From the NCBI RefSeq assembly GCF_013450155.1, contig NZ_JACCKD010000001.1, forward strand, positions 744,001-808,000: a stretch of DNA of 64,000 nucleotides. Direction: 5' to 3'. The notes below the pieces were generated by a model that made no database searches, was not told where the DNA came from, and saw only the letters and a program-made list of their open reading frames with translations. A program made the translations under genes and the position numbers. Positions 56,477 through 64,000 of the stretch are shown piece by piece. The stretch is from Haloechinothrix aidingensis. Lineage in GTDB: Bacteria > Actinomycetota > Actinomycetes > Mycobacteriales > Pseudonocardiaceae. Every line of letters starts with the position of its first letter. Within the stretch, counting starts at the first letter, position 1.

Positions 56477-57721
56477 TCAGTTGATCTCGCTGAGGAGCTC
56501 GCCCACCCGGCGAACGCCTTCAACGAGGTCCTCCTCTGCAAGGGCGTAGGAGAACCGGAAGTAGCCGGGCGTGCCGAACGCCTCGCCGGGGACCACGGCC
56601 ACCTCCGCGTGCTCGAGGAGCAGGTCGGCCAGCTCGACGGTGTTCGTCGGCGTCGAGCCACGCAACGGCTTGCCGAGCAGCGCCTTGACCGAGGGGTACG
56701 CGTAGAACGCGCCCTGCGGTGTCGGGCAGTCGACGCCGGGGATCCGGTCGAGCAGCTCGACGATCTTCCTGCGCCGGGAGTCGAAGGCCGCGCGCATCTC
56801 GGCGACGGCGTCCAGTGGGCCCGCGACCGCGGCGAGCGCGGCACACTGCGAGACGTTGGCCACGTTGCCGCACAGGTGCGACTGGTAGGACGCGGCTGCC
56901 TTGATGACGTCCTGCGGGCCCGCTATCCAGCCGACGCGCCAGCCCGTCATGGAGTAGGTCTTGGCGACCCCGTTGAGCACCAGGGTGGTCTCGGCGAGCT
57001 CCGGGACGACGGCCGGGATCGAGTGCGCCCGCGCGCCGTCGTAGACCAGGTGCTCGTAGATCTCGTCGGTGATCACCCAGATCCCGTGCTCCAGCGCCCA
57101 CCTCCCGATGGCCTCGACCTCCTCCCGCGGGTAGACAGCACCGGTCGGGTTCGACGGGGAGTTGAACAGCAGCGCCTTGGTGCGCTCGGTCCGTGCGGCC
57201 TCGAGCTGCTCGACCGTGACCCGGTAACCGGTGGACTCGTCCGCGGTGACCTGCACGGGAACACCGCCGGCTAGCTTGATCGACTCGGGATACGTCGTCC
57301 AGTACGGGGCCGGGAGCAGGACCTCGTCACCCGGGTCGCAGAGCGTGGCCATCGCCGAGTACACCGCCTGCTTGCCGCCGTTGGTGACCAGGACCTGGGA
57401 CGGCTCGATCGCGACGCCGGAGTCGCGTTCGGTCTTGGTGGCGATCGCTTCCCGCAGCTCGGGAAGGCCTGCGGCTGCCGTGTAGCCGTGATTCACTCGC
57501 TGGTGTACCGCTTCCTCCGCAGCCGAGAGAATGTACTCGGGCGTGGGAAAGTCGGGCTGGCCCGCACCGAACCCGATGACCGGGCGTCCCTTCGCCTTGA
57601 GCTCGCCGGCCTTCGCGTCGACCGCCAGCGTTGCCGAGGGTGTGATCGCGGCGATCCGTGTGGAGACACGCCGGGGCGACGTCGTGGGTGTTGTTGTGCG
57701 AGCACCGTCGGGTGTGACCAT
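56477..57721 (-). CDS. aspC: Aspartate aminotransferase (class I PLP enzyme)
   Basis: A 414-residue fold-type I aminotransferase. [20 protein letters not shown] is the cofactor phosphate loop, NSPSNPTG the substrate region, [13 protein letters not shown] the PLP-nitrogen aspartate, and the Schiff-base lysine is in [15 protein letters not shown]. It is close to secE-nusG as in Streptomyces. About 20 residues before [14 protein letters not shown]-like sequence form a disordered start. ATG 57721; no strong ribosome binding site. Confidence 0.9.
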   Translation of the reverse strand: MVTPDGARTTTPTTSPRRVSTRIAAITPSATLAVDAKAGELKAKGRPVIGFGAGQPDFPTPEYILSAAEEAVHQRVNHGYTAAAGLPELREAIATKTERDSGVAIEPSQVLVTNGGKQAVYSAMATLCDPGDEVLLPAPYWTTYPESIKLAGGVPVQVTADESTGYRVTVEQLEAARTERTKALLFNSPSNPTGAVYPREEVEAIGRWALEHGIWVITDEIYEHLVYDGARAHSIPAVVPELAETTLVLNGVAKTYSMTGWRVGWIAGPQDVIKAAASYQSHLCGNVANVSQCAALAAVAGPLDAVAEMRAAFDSRRRKIVELLDRIPGVDCPTPQGAFYAYPSVKALLGKPLRGSTPTNTVELADLLLEHAEVAVVPGEAFGTPGYFRFSYALAEEDLVEGVRRVGELLSEIN

Positions 57722-57951
57722 GGCCCCATGGTTTCACGGCCGCGGTGCGCCGCGGAAATCGCGTCGCCGGTCGGGGCGGGGTATCATCGCCGGAAGTGCC
57801 GTCAGAGGGACGCGGTTGCAGCCCGTGCTGCGCGTTGCCGTACACTTCCGGAGTTGGAACCTCCACTTCATCGACCCCGCGAGGGAATCCGGGGTGAGGT
57901 CGTGGTGTCCAGCATATGTGCGGTCGGCTCGTGCGGCGGCCGGCCGGACGA

Positions 57952-58024
<73 letters not shown>

Positions 58025-58060
58025 CAAGATGAACCATCAGGCGCAGCGGAGGAGTGGCTC

Positions 58061-58480
58061 GTGAGCGAGGACGGCGACAAGGACAAGGAAGACGACGCGC
58101 AGCGTCCTTCTCGTCCGGACAACGCCGCGTCTCGGCGTGGGCGGCGTGGCTCCGCGCGGAAAGGAAACGGGCGGAACAACCGCGACCAGGCGAACCCGCA
58201 GGGTAAGCCGTCTGGTCCCGGTCCAGGTGCTGGTTCCTCGAGTGGTCGAGAGGGGTCCGCAGCCAAGGCGGGCACCATCGAGGAAAAGCAGCCGCTGCAC
58301 CAGCGGATCGTGCGGTACATCCGCGAGGTGTTGGGCGAACTCCGCAAGGTGGTTTGGCCGACACGGAAACAGATGAGCACCTACACGGTCGTGGTACTGG
58401 CCTTCATGCTCTTCATGATCGGGCTCGTCTGGGCGCTGGACCTGCTGTTCGCCAGAGTGGTGTTCGCCATATTCGGCTGA
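58061..58480 (+). CDS. secE: Preprotein translocase subunit SecE
   Basis: A 139-residue SecE: one C-terminal membrane helix (VVVLAFMLFMIGLVWALDLLF) with the amphipathic RYIREVLGELRKVVWPTRKQ before it, which is the family signature. The first 80 residues are a charged, Gly/Arg-rich extension found in actinobacteria. GTG 58061 follows GGAGGAG. It stands between tRNA-Trp and nusG as usual. Confidence 0.95.
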   Translation: MSEDGDKDKEDDAQRPSRPDNAASRRGRRGSARKGNGRNNRDQANPQGKPSGPGPGAGSSSGREGSAAKAGTIEEKQPLHQRIVRYIREVLGELRKVVWPTRKQMSTYTVVVLAFMLFMIGLVWALDLLFARVVFAIFG

Positions 58481-58540
58481 GTACCTCGCCAGCGGGAGGC
58501 GCCGGATACCTTGCACACGAGACAGAGAAAGGACTTCACA

Positions 58541-59449
58541 GTGACGTCCGAGAACGGCGCGGCAGGGGCCGAGGAGTACACCGAGGTGGCTACTGCCGAT
58601 GCCTCGACCGCTGCCGACGGTGAGCAGGGTGAGGACTTCACGGCGGATGCTTCGGAGGGCGGTGACGTGCCTGCGGCGCTTCCGGGGGAGGACGAGCGCG
58701 AGGGCACCGAGGCCGCCGAGACGGCCGAGGCCGGCCGGGCCGATGGCGCGGACGACCAGCCGGAGGACGAGGTTTCCGGTGATGCGGGCGGCGTCCGGGA
58801 AGGCGGCTCGGAGGAGAGCCGGGCCGAACCGGTGGACGAGGCCGCCGCGCTGCGCGCCGAGCTGCGTAGCAAGCCGGGACGGTGGTACGTCGTGCACTCC
58901 TATGCCGGCTACGAGAGCAGGGTCAAGACCAACCTGGAAACTCGACGGCAAACCTTGGATGTCGAGGACTACATCTTCCAGATCGAGGTGCCGACCGAGG
59001 AGGTCACCGAGATCAAGAACGGCCAGCGTAAGCAGGTCAAGCGTAAGGTCCTGCCGGGCTACGTCCTGGTCCGGATGGACCTCAACGACGCCTCCTGGAG
59101 CGCGGTCCGGAACACTCCCGGAGTAACCGGATTCGTCGGCGCGACCTCGCACCCGTCCCCGTTGAGCGTGGACGAGGTCATGAAGTTCCTCCTGCCCAAG
59201 GAGGAGCAGGCTCCCGCTGCCAAGGAGAGCAAGGGCGCAGAGGCCGAGGCTCAGGAAAAGGGGGCCGAGGTTGTCGAGGTCGATTTCGAGGTCGGCGAGT
59301 CGGTGACGGTCATGGACGGCCCGTTCGCCACGCTTCCGGCCACGATCTCCGAGGTCGACGCGGGCGCTCAGAAGCTGAAGGTGCTGGTGTCGATCTTCGG
59401 CAGGGAGACTCCCGTCGAGCTGTCGTTCAACCAGGTCTCCAAGATCTGA
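58541..59449 (+). CDS. nusG: Transcription termination/antitermination protein NusG
   Basis: A 302-residue NusG. The NGN domain begins at [20 protein letters not shown] and includes [14 protein letters not shown]; the KOW domain is [20 protein letters not shown] near the end. The first 105 residues are an acidic extension (Glu, Ala, Gly, Asp), typical of high-GC Gram-positives. It binds RNA polymerase and couples to the ribosome. GTG 58541 follows GAAAGGA. Confidence 0.96.
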   Translation: MTSENGAAGAEEYTEVATADASTAADGEQGEDFTADASEGGDVPAALPGEDEREGTEAAETAEAGRADGADDQPEDEVSGDAGGVREGGSEESRAEPVDEAAALRAELRSKPGRWYVVHSYAGYESRVKTNLETRRQTLDVEDYIFQIEVPTEEVTEIKNGQRKQVKRKVLPGYVLVRMDLNDASWSAVRNTPGVTGFVGATSHPSPLSVDEVMKFLLPKEEQAPAAKESKGAEAEAQEKGAEVVEVDFEVGESVTVMDGPFATLPATISEVDAGAQKLKVLVSIFGRETPVELSFNQVSKI

Positions 59450-59555
59450 CAGCACCGACCAGGCTTCCACCCGATACACAGGCAGGATCGGGTCGGGAAC
59501 AGGCGCGGCGCCGTTCCGGTGTCGCGGACAGGTCAAGGAAATTAGGAAACACAGG

Positions 59556-59990
59556 ATGCCACCCAAGAAGAAGAAAAAGCTCGCAGCAATTATCAAGCTG
59601 CAGATCGAGGCCGGGCAGGCGAACCCGGCCCCGCCGGTTGGTCCAGCCTTGGGTCAGCACGGTGTGAACATCATGGAGTTCTGCAAGGCCTACAACGCCG
59701 CCACCGAGTCGCAGCGCGGCAACGTGGTGCCGGTCGAGATCTCCGTGTTCGAGGACCGCTCGTTCGACTTCAAGCTCAAGACCCCGCCGGCGGCTAAGCT
59801 GCTGCTGAAGGCCGCGGGTGTGGACAAGGGCAGCAGCGAGCCACACCGGAACAAGGTCGCCAAGGTCACCTGGGACCAGGTCAAGGAGATCGCGGAGACG
59901 AAGAAGCCCGATCTCAACGTGGAGGACGAGGAGCAGGCCGCCAAGATCGTGGCTGGCACCGCCAGGTCCATGGGGTTGACGATCGAGTAG
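59556..59990 (+). CDS. rplK: 50S ribosomal protein L11
   Basis: A 144-residue L11, full length. The N-terminal [20 protein letters not shown] and [16 protein letters not shown] form the GTPase-centre domain, and the C-terminal domain ([18 protein letters not shown]) binds 23S rRNA. First gene of the rplK-rplA pair, 106 bases after nusG. Confidence 0.98.
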   Translation: MPPKKKKKLAAIIKLQIEAGQANPAPPVGPALGQHGVNIMEFCKAYNAATESQRGNVVPVEISVFEDRSFDFKLKTPPAAKLLLKAAGVDKGSSEPHRNKVAKVTWDQVKEIAETKKPDLNVEDEEQAAKIVAGTARSMGLTIE

Positions 59991-60084
59991 CGTTTCGCGC
60001 GCTCGCCTGCCAGGCGGGCGGCACCGTGGGAGGCCGGGCGCTGGCCTGTACCACAACTGATCCACGAGAGCAGAAGGACAGCAC

Positions 60085-60801
60085 ATGACTAAGCGCAGCA
60101 AAGCCTATCGCCAGGCATCCGAGCTGATCGACCGCGACCGGCTGTACACGCCGTTGGAGGCCGTGAAGCTCGCCCAGCAGACTTCGAAGACGAAGATGGA
60201 CGCCACCGTCGAGGTCGCCATGCGGCTCGGCGTGGATCCACGCAAGGCCGACCAGATGGTCCGCGGCACCGTGAACCTGCCGCACGGCACAGGAAAGACC
60301 GCCCGCGTCATCGCGTTCGCCACCGGCGACAAGGCTGCCGAGGCCGAGGCAGCGGGCGCCGACGTGGTCGGATCGGACGAACTCATCGAGCGTATCCAGG
60401 GTGGCTGGCTCGAGTTCGATGCCGCGATCGCGACGCCGGACCAGATGGCCAAGGTCGGAAAGATCGCCCGCGTGCTCGGTCCGCGCGGGCTGATGCCGAA
60501 CCCGAAGACCGGCACCGTGACTACGGACGTGACGAAGGCGATCGCCGACATCAAGGGCGGGAAGGTCAGCTTCCGCGTGGACAAGCAGGCGAACCTGCAC
60601 CTGATCATCGGCAAGACCTCGTTCACGCCAGAGCAGCTCGTGGAGAACTACGCCGCGGCGCTGGACGAAGTCCTGCGGTCCAAGCCGTCGGCGGCGAAGG
60701 GCCGGTTCCTGAAGAGGGTCACATTCACCACGACGATGGGGCCGGGTATACCTGTCGACCACACGCGCACTCGCCACATGCTCGGCGACGAAGCCGCGTA
60801 G
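60085..60801 (+). CDS. rplA: 50S ribosomal protein L1
   Basis: A 238-residue L1 with the signature [15 protein letters not shown] and [16 protein letters not shown]. It forms the L1 stalk and in many bacteria also represses translation of the rplK-rplA message. Strong AGAAGGA before ATG 60085. It ends in front of a hairpin shared with the convergent neighbour. Confidence 0.98.
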   Translation: MTKRSKAYRQASELIDRDRLYTPLEAVKLAQQTSKTKMDATVEVAMRLGVDPRKADQMVRGTVNLPHGTGKTARVIAFATGDKAAEAEAAGADVVGSDELIERIQGGWLEFDAAIATPDQMAKVGKIARVLGPRGLMPNPKTGTVTTDVTKAIADIKGGKVSFRVDKQANLHLIIGKTSFTPEQLVENYAAALDEVLRSKPSAAKGRFLKRVTFTTTMGPGIPVDHTRTRHMLGDEAA

Positions 60802-60822
60802 CTCGACGACGAGCACGATCAC

Positions 60823-60854
60823 CGAGGGGAGGTCCCGGAGCGGGCCTCCCCTCG
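60823..60854. terminator. Bidirectional terminator behind rplA
   Basis: CGAGGGGAGG (60823-60832) pairs with CCTCCCCTCG (60845-60854); the 12-base loop contains a further CCG/CGG pairing. It lies between the convergent rplA and the gene ending at 60873. Confidence 0.8.
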
Positions 60855-60872
60855 AAGCATTCCGGCACCGGC

Positions 60873-61868
60873 TCAGCCGCCACTCCCGGCTCCGGGGCAG
60901 GGATCGGGTTCGGGGTCGTGATCGGTGATCAACCACTGCCCTTGCTCGACCCGGCTGACCGTGAACAGACCGAGCTCGGGACCGTCGCGGACCTGCATCT
61001 CGCAGGAGCTGACCCGCACGGTGTCCGCTTCCGGGGCCGGTTCCATATCCTGCGGGAAGGTCGGCTCTGCGTAGTTGTTCCGGCTGGTGACCTCCTGGTG
61101 GAGTGACTCGACGGCCGCCCGGCAGTCGGCAGCGCCCATGTTGCGCGCGAACCGCGGCTGGATGTCGTCGGCGAAGCTCGCGCAAGCCAGGTCGGCCCGT
61201 CCCTGCGCGATGGTCTGGTACACCATCCGGACGGACTCCTGCGGCGATGTCGAGAGGATCTGGTTCGTCTCGTAGGTCCCGCCGCCGGTTTCCTCGGCGG
61301 GGCGGTCGCCGTCGTCGGAGGAACCGAAGAGGTAGTCGAAGGCTAGGTTGGCGGCGATGATCAGCCCGACGATCGCGACGGCCACGTAGACCAGCCGCCG
61401 TACGAACTTGTTCAGCAGTCGGCGCCATAGCGGTGGCCGCGGTGGGTAGGGATAGTACCCGTAGGGGACCGGTGGCGGGGGCACGTCCGTGCCGTGCTGG
61501 GGCGCTTCGGCGCCCTTCTGACGCTGCAGCTCCTGGAATCGTTGGAACTGCTGGAATTGCTGGAACTGCTGGAACTGGCGAAGCTGCTCGGGGTCCAGCG
61601 CAGCACCGGGATCGGTCCCGTCCTGCCACCCGGTGCCCGGCGGAGCCGGTCCGGCAGGTGCGGCGTCCGCGGGTGTGAACGGCTGCAGTGAGTCCCCGGA
61701 CAGTGAGTCCTCGGACCGGGTAACGCCGGACTGGCGATCCCCGGGTCGGGTATCGTCGGGCTCGTGCCGGGCGTGGTCACCGGCAGGCCGCTCGCCCGGT
61801 CCGCGCGGCGGATCGGCCTCCCGTGGGTCCTCACCCGGCTGACTCGGCTGCTGCACCACGTCACCCAT
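60873..61868 (-). CDS. Anchored protein with Gln/Phe repeats, unknown function
   Basis: A 331-residue protein. A disordered, charged and Pro-rich N-terminal half contains a Gln-Phe repeat (QFQQFQQFQQFQRFQELQ, encoded near 61530-61585). After it come PYGYYPYPPRPPLWRRLLNK, one membrane helix (LVYVAVAIVGLIIAANLAF) and an external domain of about 130 residues (SPQESVRMVYQTIAQGRADL, two to four cysteines, LFTVSRVEQGQWLIT). The fold resembles small NTF2-like lipoprotein domains in actinobacteria, but I cannot name it. ATG 61868 is the first plausible start (MGDVVQQPSQPG); ribosome binding site weak. It interrupts the ribosomal gene series. Confidence 0.75.
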   Translation of the reverse strand: MGDVVQQPSQPGEDPREADPPRGPGERPAGDHARHEPDDTRPGDRQSGVTRSEDSLSGDSLQPFTPADAAPAGPAPPGTGWQDGTDPGAALDPEQLRQFQQFQQFQQFQRFQELQRQKGAEAPQHGTDVPPPPVPYGYYPYPPRPPLWRRLLNKFVRRLVYVAVAIVGLIIAANLAFDYLFGSSDDGDRPAEETGGGTYETNQILSTSPQESVRMVYQTIAQGRADLACASFADDIQPRFARNMGAADCRAAVESLHQEVTSRNNYAEPTFPQDMEPAPEADTVRVSSCEMQVRDGPELGLFTVSRVEQGQWLITDHDPEPDPCPGAGSGG

Positions 61869-61986
61869 GATGCCGGATATGCGACTGTCCGTGGTGACGT
61901 GGGCGTGCCCGACGTCTCCGTGTTCCGGGCCGAGCGACCCCACCGCGGCGACCGTTCGGGCGTAGGCGTATCCTTGTTTCTTGGTT

Positions 61987-62140
61987 CTACCGAAGACCGT
62001 TGGTCTTGAGTCGCACTCCGGTGCGTCTCAACGAAGGATCCGCAGGCGAGCGGGCGGCCGGCGTAGGAGGAACGAGGCTTCTCGGCGGGTGCTCCCGCCA
62101 TGAGTGTCACGCCCCGCGCCGTCCTGTGCCGGGGCGTTTC
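61987..62140 (+). promoter_or_regulatory. Structured rplJ leader (L10 leader type) with attenuator-like hairpin
   Basis: The untranslated region before rplJ has a first hairpin AAGACC-GTT-GGTCTT (61993-62007), a second GCAC-TCCG-GTGC (62013-62024) flanked by GAG/CTC, and a conserved-looking AAGGATCCGCAGGCGAG. Later a stem CGCCCCG (62110-62116) with CGGGGCG (62130-62136) is followed by TTTCGTCGTCT. The first part resembles the L10-binding leader known from other bacteria; the second looks like an attenuator. L10-L12 would repress its own synthesis. Confidence 0.6.
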
Positions 62141-62207
62141 GTCGTCTCCGGGCCTTCTGGGCCGCTCTCGGTCTGCTGATCAACTAACGCCACGAGAGGA
62201 GGCGACC

Positions 62208-62747
62208 ATGGCGACTCGGGAGAAGGTGGAGGCCGTCGCCGAGATCGCGGATCGATTCCGCAACAGCTCGGCAGCAGTCATCACCGAATACACGGGTCTG
62301 TCCGTGGCTCAGCTCAATCAGCTGCGTCGCACCCTCGGCTCGGGCACCAAGTACCGGATCGCGAAGAACACCCTTGTCCGGCGCGCCGTACAGGATGCGG
62401 GCGTCGAAGGGCTCGACGATCTCTTCATCGGGCCGACGGCCATCGCGTTCGTCGAGGACGAGCCGGTCGAGGCCGCCAAGGCCCTGAAGAACTTCGCGAA
62501 GGACAACAAGGCTCTTGTGATCAAGGGCGGATACATGGACGGCCGTCCGCTTTCCGTCAACGAGATCGACGAGCTCGCCGAGCTGGACAGCCGCGAGGTG
62601 CTGTTGAGCAAGGCAGCTGGTGCGTTCAAGGCCAAGATGTCCCAGGCCGCGACCATGTTCGCGGAACCTGCCTCGCAGGTTGCCCGGCTCGCCGCCGTGC
62701 TCGAGGACAAGCGTTCCGGGTCCGGCGACGAGTCGGCTGCCGCATGA
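62208..62747 (+). CDS. rplJ: 50S ribosomal protein L10
   Basis: A 179-residue L10: [20 protein letters not shown] at the start, [20 protein letters not shown] and [18 protein letters not shown] follow, and a C-terminal helix binds L7/L12 dimers. ATG 62208 follows GAGAGGAGG; the open frame to 62100 is the leader. First gene of rplJ-rplL. Confidence 0.97.
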   Translation: MATREKVEAVAEIADRFRNSSAAVITEYTGLSVAQLNQLRRTLGSGTKYRIAKNTLVRRAVQDAGVEGLDDLFIGPTAIAFVEDEPVEAAKALKNFAKDNKALVIKGGYMDGRPLSVNEIDELAELDSREVLLSKAAGAFKAKMSQAATMFAEPASQVARLAAVLEDKRSGSGDESAAA

Positions 62748-62803
62748 GCCACGGGCTGTACACGACCCCATCACCCGCGTAGGAACAGAGAGGAAGGGCC
62801 ACC

Positions 62804-63193
62804 ATGGCCAAGATGAGCACCGAGGAGCTCCTTGACGTATTCAAGGAGATGACGCTGCTTGAGCTGTCCGACTTCGTCAAGCAGTTCGAGGAGACCTTCG
62901 ACGTTACCGCCGCCGCGCCGGTGGCGGCCGCGCCGGCGGCGGCAGCCGGGGGCGGCGAAGCCGAGGCCGTTGAGGAGCAGGACGAGTTCGACGTCGTGCT
63001 CGAGGGCGCCGGGGACAAGAAGATCCAGGTCATCAAGGTGATCCGCGAGGTCATCACGGGCCTGGGTCTCAAGGAGGCCAAGGAGCTGGTCGAGGAGACC
63101 CCGAAGCCGATCATGGAGAAGGTCGACAAGGAGGCCGCCGAGGCCGCCAAGGCCAAGCTCGAGGAAGCAGGCGCGAGCATCACGATCAAGTAG
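62804..63193 (+). CDS. rplL: 50S ribosomal protein L7/L12
   Basis: A 129-residue stalk protein. The N-terminal dimerisation part ([20 protein letters not shown]), an Ala/Gly-rich hinge (residues 45-60) and the C-terminal factor-binding domain ([40 protein letters not shown]) are complete. GAGAGGAAGG precedes ATG 62804. It ends before a terminator. Confidence 0.98.
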   Translation: MAKMSTEELLDVFKEMTLLELSDFVKQFEETFDVTAAAPVAAAPAAAAGGGEAEAVEEQDEFDVVLEGAGDKKIQVIKVIREVITGLGLKEAKELVEETPKPIMEKVDKEAAEAAKAKLEEAGASITIK

Positions 63194-63212
63194 TTCGTGC
63201 GAGCGAGTTCAG

Positions 63213-63242
63213 GGGGCGGGCATCCGGCTGGGTGCCCGCCCC
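63213..63242 (+). terminator. Rho-independent terminator behind rplL
   Basis: GGGGCGGGCA (63213-63222) pairs with TGCCCGCCCC (63233-63242) around a ten-base loop and is followed by GCTCTTTCT. The remaining gap to 63597 has no supported gene; it presumably holds the promoter of the next gene and contains a small palindrome ATTCGCGAAT (63487-63496). Confidence 0.85.
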
Positions 63243-63597
63243 GCTCTTTCTGGGCTACGGTCACCCCGGACGAGCAGGAGGCGCGAGCACGTGGCGCCCA
63301 GCCGGGTTGCATGTGCTGGTGACGTGCGGTCGACCCGTTCTCCCGCGGGTGAGTGACGACGTCACCGGCCAACGGAACCGTAACGCTGTTTATGACGCGA
63401 GGCACAATCGAGGTATGTTCCGTGCCTACGGCGGTGACAAGCCGGGGTACGTAGCCTGTGAGAAAGAAATGACCGACGAGTAACCTATTCGCGAATCGCT
63501 CGTTGCACAGGGTGGACGGGGAAGCATGTTCATTCGCGTGTGCGCACGAACCGGTCGATTCGGTTGGTTGGTCGGCGAATGAGATCCGGGAGGTCCG

Positions 63598-64000
63598 ATG
63601 GGTGCCGAGGTTGTCATAGAGGGGCTGTCCAAATCGTTTGGGAGTCAGCCCATCTGGCGGGATGTGTCGCTGTCGCTTCCGCCGGGTGAGGTCTCGGTGA
63701 TGCTCGGGCCGTCCGGTACGGGTAAGTCGGTCTTTCTGAAGTCGATGATCGGGCTGCTCAAGCCGGACACCGGCACGTGTGTGGTCAACGGCACCGACAT
63801 CGTGCGGTGCTCGGAGCACAAGCTGTACGAGACGCGCAAGCTCTTCGGGGTGCTGTTCCAGGACGGCGCGCTGTTCGGGTCGATGAACCTGTACGACAAC
63901 GTGGCCTTCCCGCTGCGTGAGCACACCAAGAAGAGCGAGTCCGAGATCAAGCGGATCGTCATGGAGAAGCTGGCGATGACCGGGCTGTCCGGCGCGGAGG
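63598..64000 (+). CDS. mceG: MceG-like ABC transporter ATPase, N-terminal part
   Basis: The first 134 residues of an ABC ATPase that runs off the window. Walker A is GPSGTGKS near residue 38, and the Q-loop is GVLFQDGALFGSMNLYDNVA, typical of the MceG/Mkl group that powers Mce lipid importers. In M. tuberculosis mkl (Rv0655) likewise follows the rplJ-rplL genes. GGGAGG lies six bases before ATG 63598. The Walker B and signature motifs lie outside the window. Confidence 0.9.
   Translation, partial: MGAEVVIEGLSKSFGSQPIWRDVSLSLPPGEVSVMLGPSGTGKSVFLKSMIGLLKPDTGTCVVNGTDIVRCSEHKLYETRKLFGVLFQDGALFGSMNLYDNVAFPLREHTKKSESEIKRIVMEKLAMTGLSGAE

Noticed and set aside
63232-63483. 83-codon frame between rplL and the MceG-like gene
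   Set aside because: Begins within the rplL terminator, lacks a ribosome binding site and shows mixed codon use.

Overview
The window is chromosomal DNA of a high-GC Gram-positive actinobacterium, most likely from the family Pseudonocardiaceae. The evidence is strong G/C bias at third codon positions, many GTG starts, and gene orders shared with Mycobacterium and Streptomyces. These are menD-mgtA-menG-menJ, nuoA to nuoN, a polyprenyl diphosphate synthase, htpX and yajQ; rpmG-hadA-hadB, aspC, tRNA-Trp, secE-nusG-rplK-rplA and rplJ-rplL; and an MceG-type ATPase gene. The family placement is inference; the actinobacterial assignment is secure.

Layout. Bases 1-4142 carry menaquinone and glycolipid genes. 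Bases 4462-20952 are a complete 14-gene complex I (NADH:menaquinone oxidoreductase) operon preceded by two Rex-type redox operators. Bases 21086-24111 hold the isoprenoid chain synthase for the quinone tail and a membrane protein with a C-terminal sunset domain. Bases 24269-32231 hold a 2-oxoacid:ferredoxin oxidoreductase (korAB), a crotonase-like protein, an Lrp/AsnC regulator, a dimethylargininase, HtpX, RmlA and a YajQ-family protein.

Bases 32480-49310 are the accessory part. A 16.7-kb actinomycete integrative and conjugative element (AICE) sits in the 3' end of a tRNA-Tyr gene and is bounded by a 114-bp imperfect direct repeat. It has an integrase/excisionase module, a replication module of Prim-Pol type (DUF3987-like ATPase, HNH nuclease, primase-polymerase), an FtsK/TraB-type transfer ATPase, and a long, tightly overlapping run of very small proteins. 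Two of these, of 44 and 24 residues, are easily missed. Regulators follow, then a cargo module (thioesterase, DUF6230, DUF6114, divergent TetR) and a RelE/Phd-type toxin-antitoxin pair next to the right attachment site.

Bases 49412-64000 return to core genome: a secreted M23 peptidase with SH3 modules, a HAD phosphatase, and a membrane EAL protein whose GGDEF motif is degenerate. Then come tRNA-Thr, tRNA-Met, rpmG, hadAB, an aspartate aminotransferase, tRNA-Trp, secE-nusG, the L11-L1 and L10-L7/L12 ribosomal genes (the latter with a structured leader), and the start of an MceG-like ATPase.

Functionally, the first 24 kb make the quinone (MenD, MenG, MenJ, polyprenyl synthase) and the complex that reduces it (Nuo). 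Several core genes (menG, menJ, hadA, ddaH) share a -10 hexamer six or seven bases before the start codon with no Shine-Dalgarno sequence, which suggests leaderless transcripts. All functional statements are read from sequence by eye; no database search was run.
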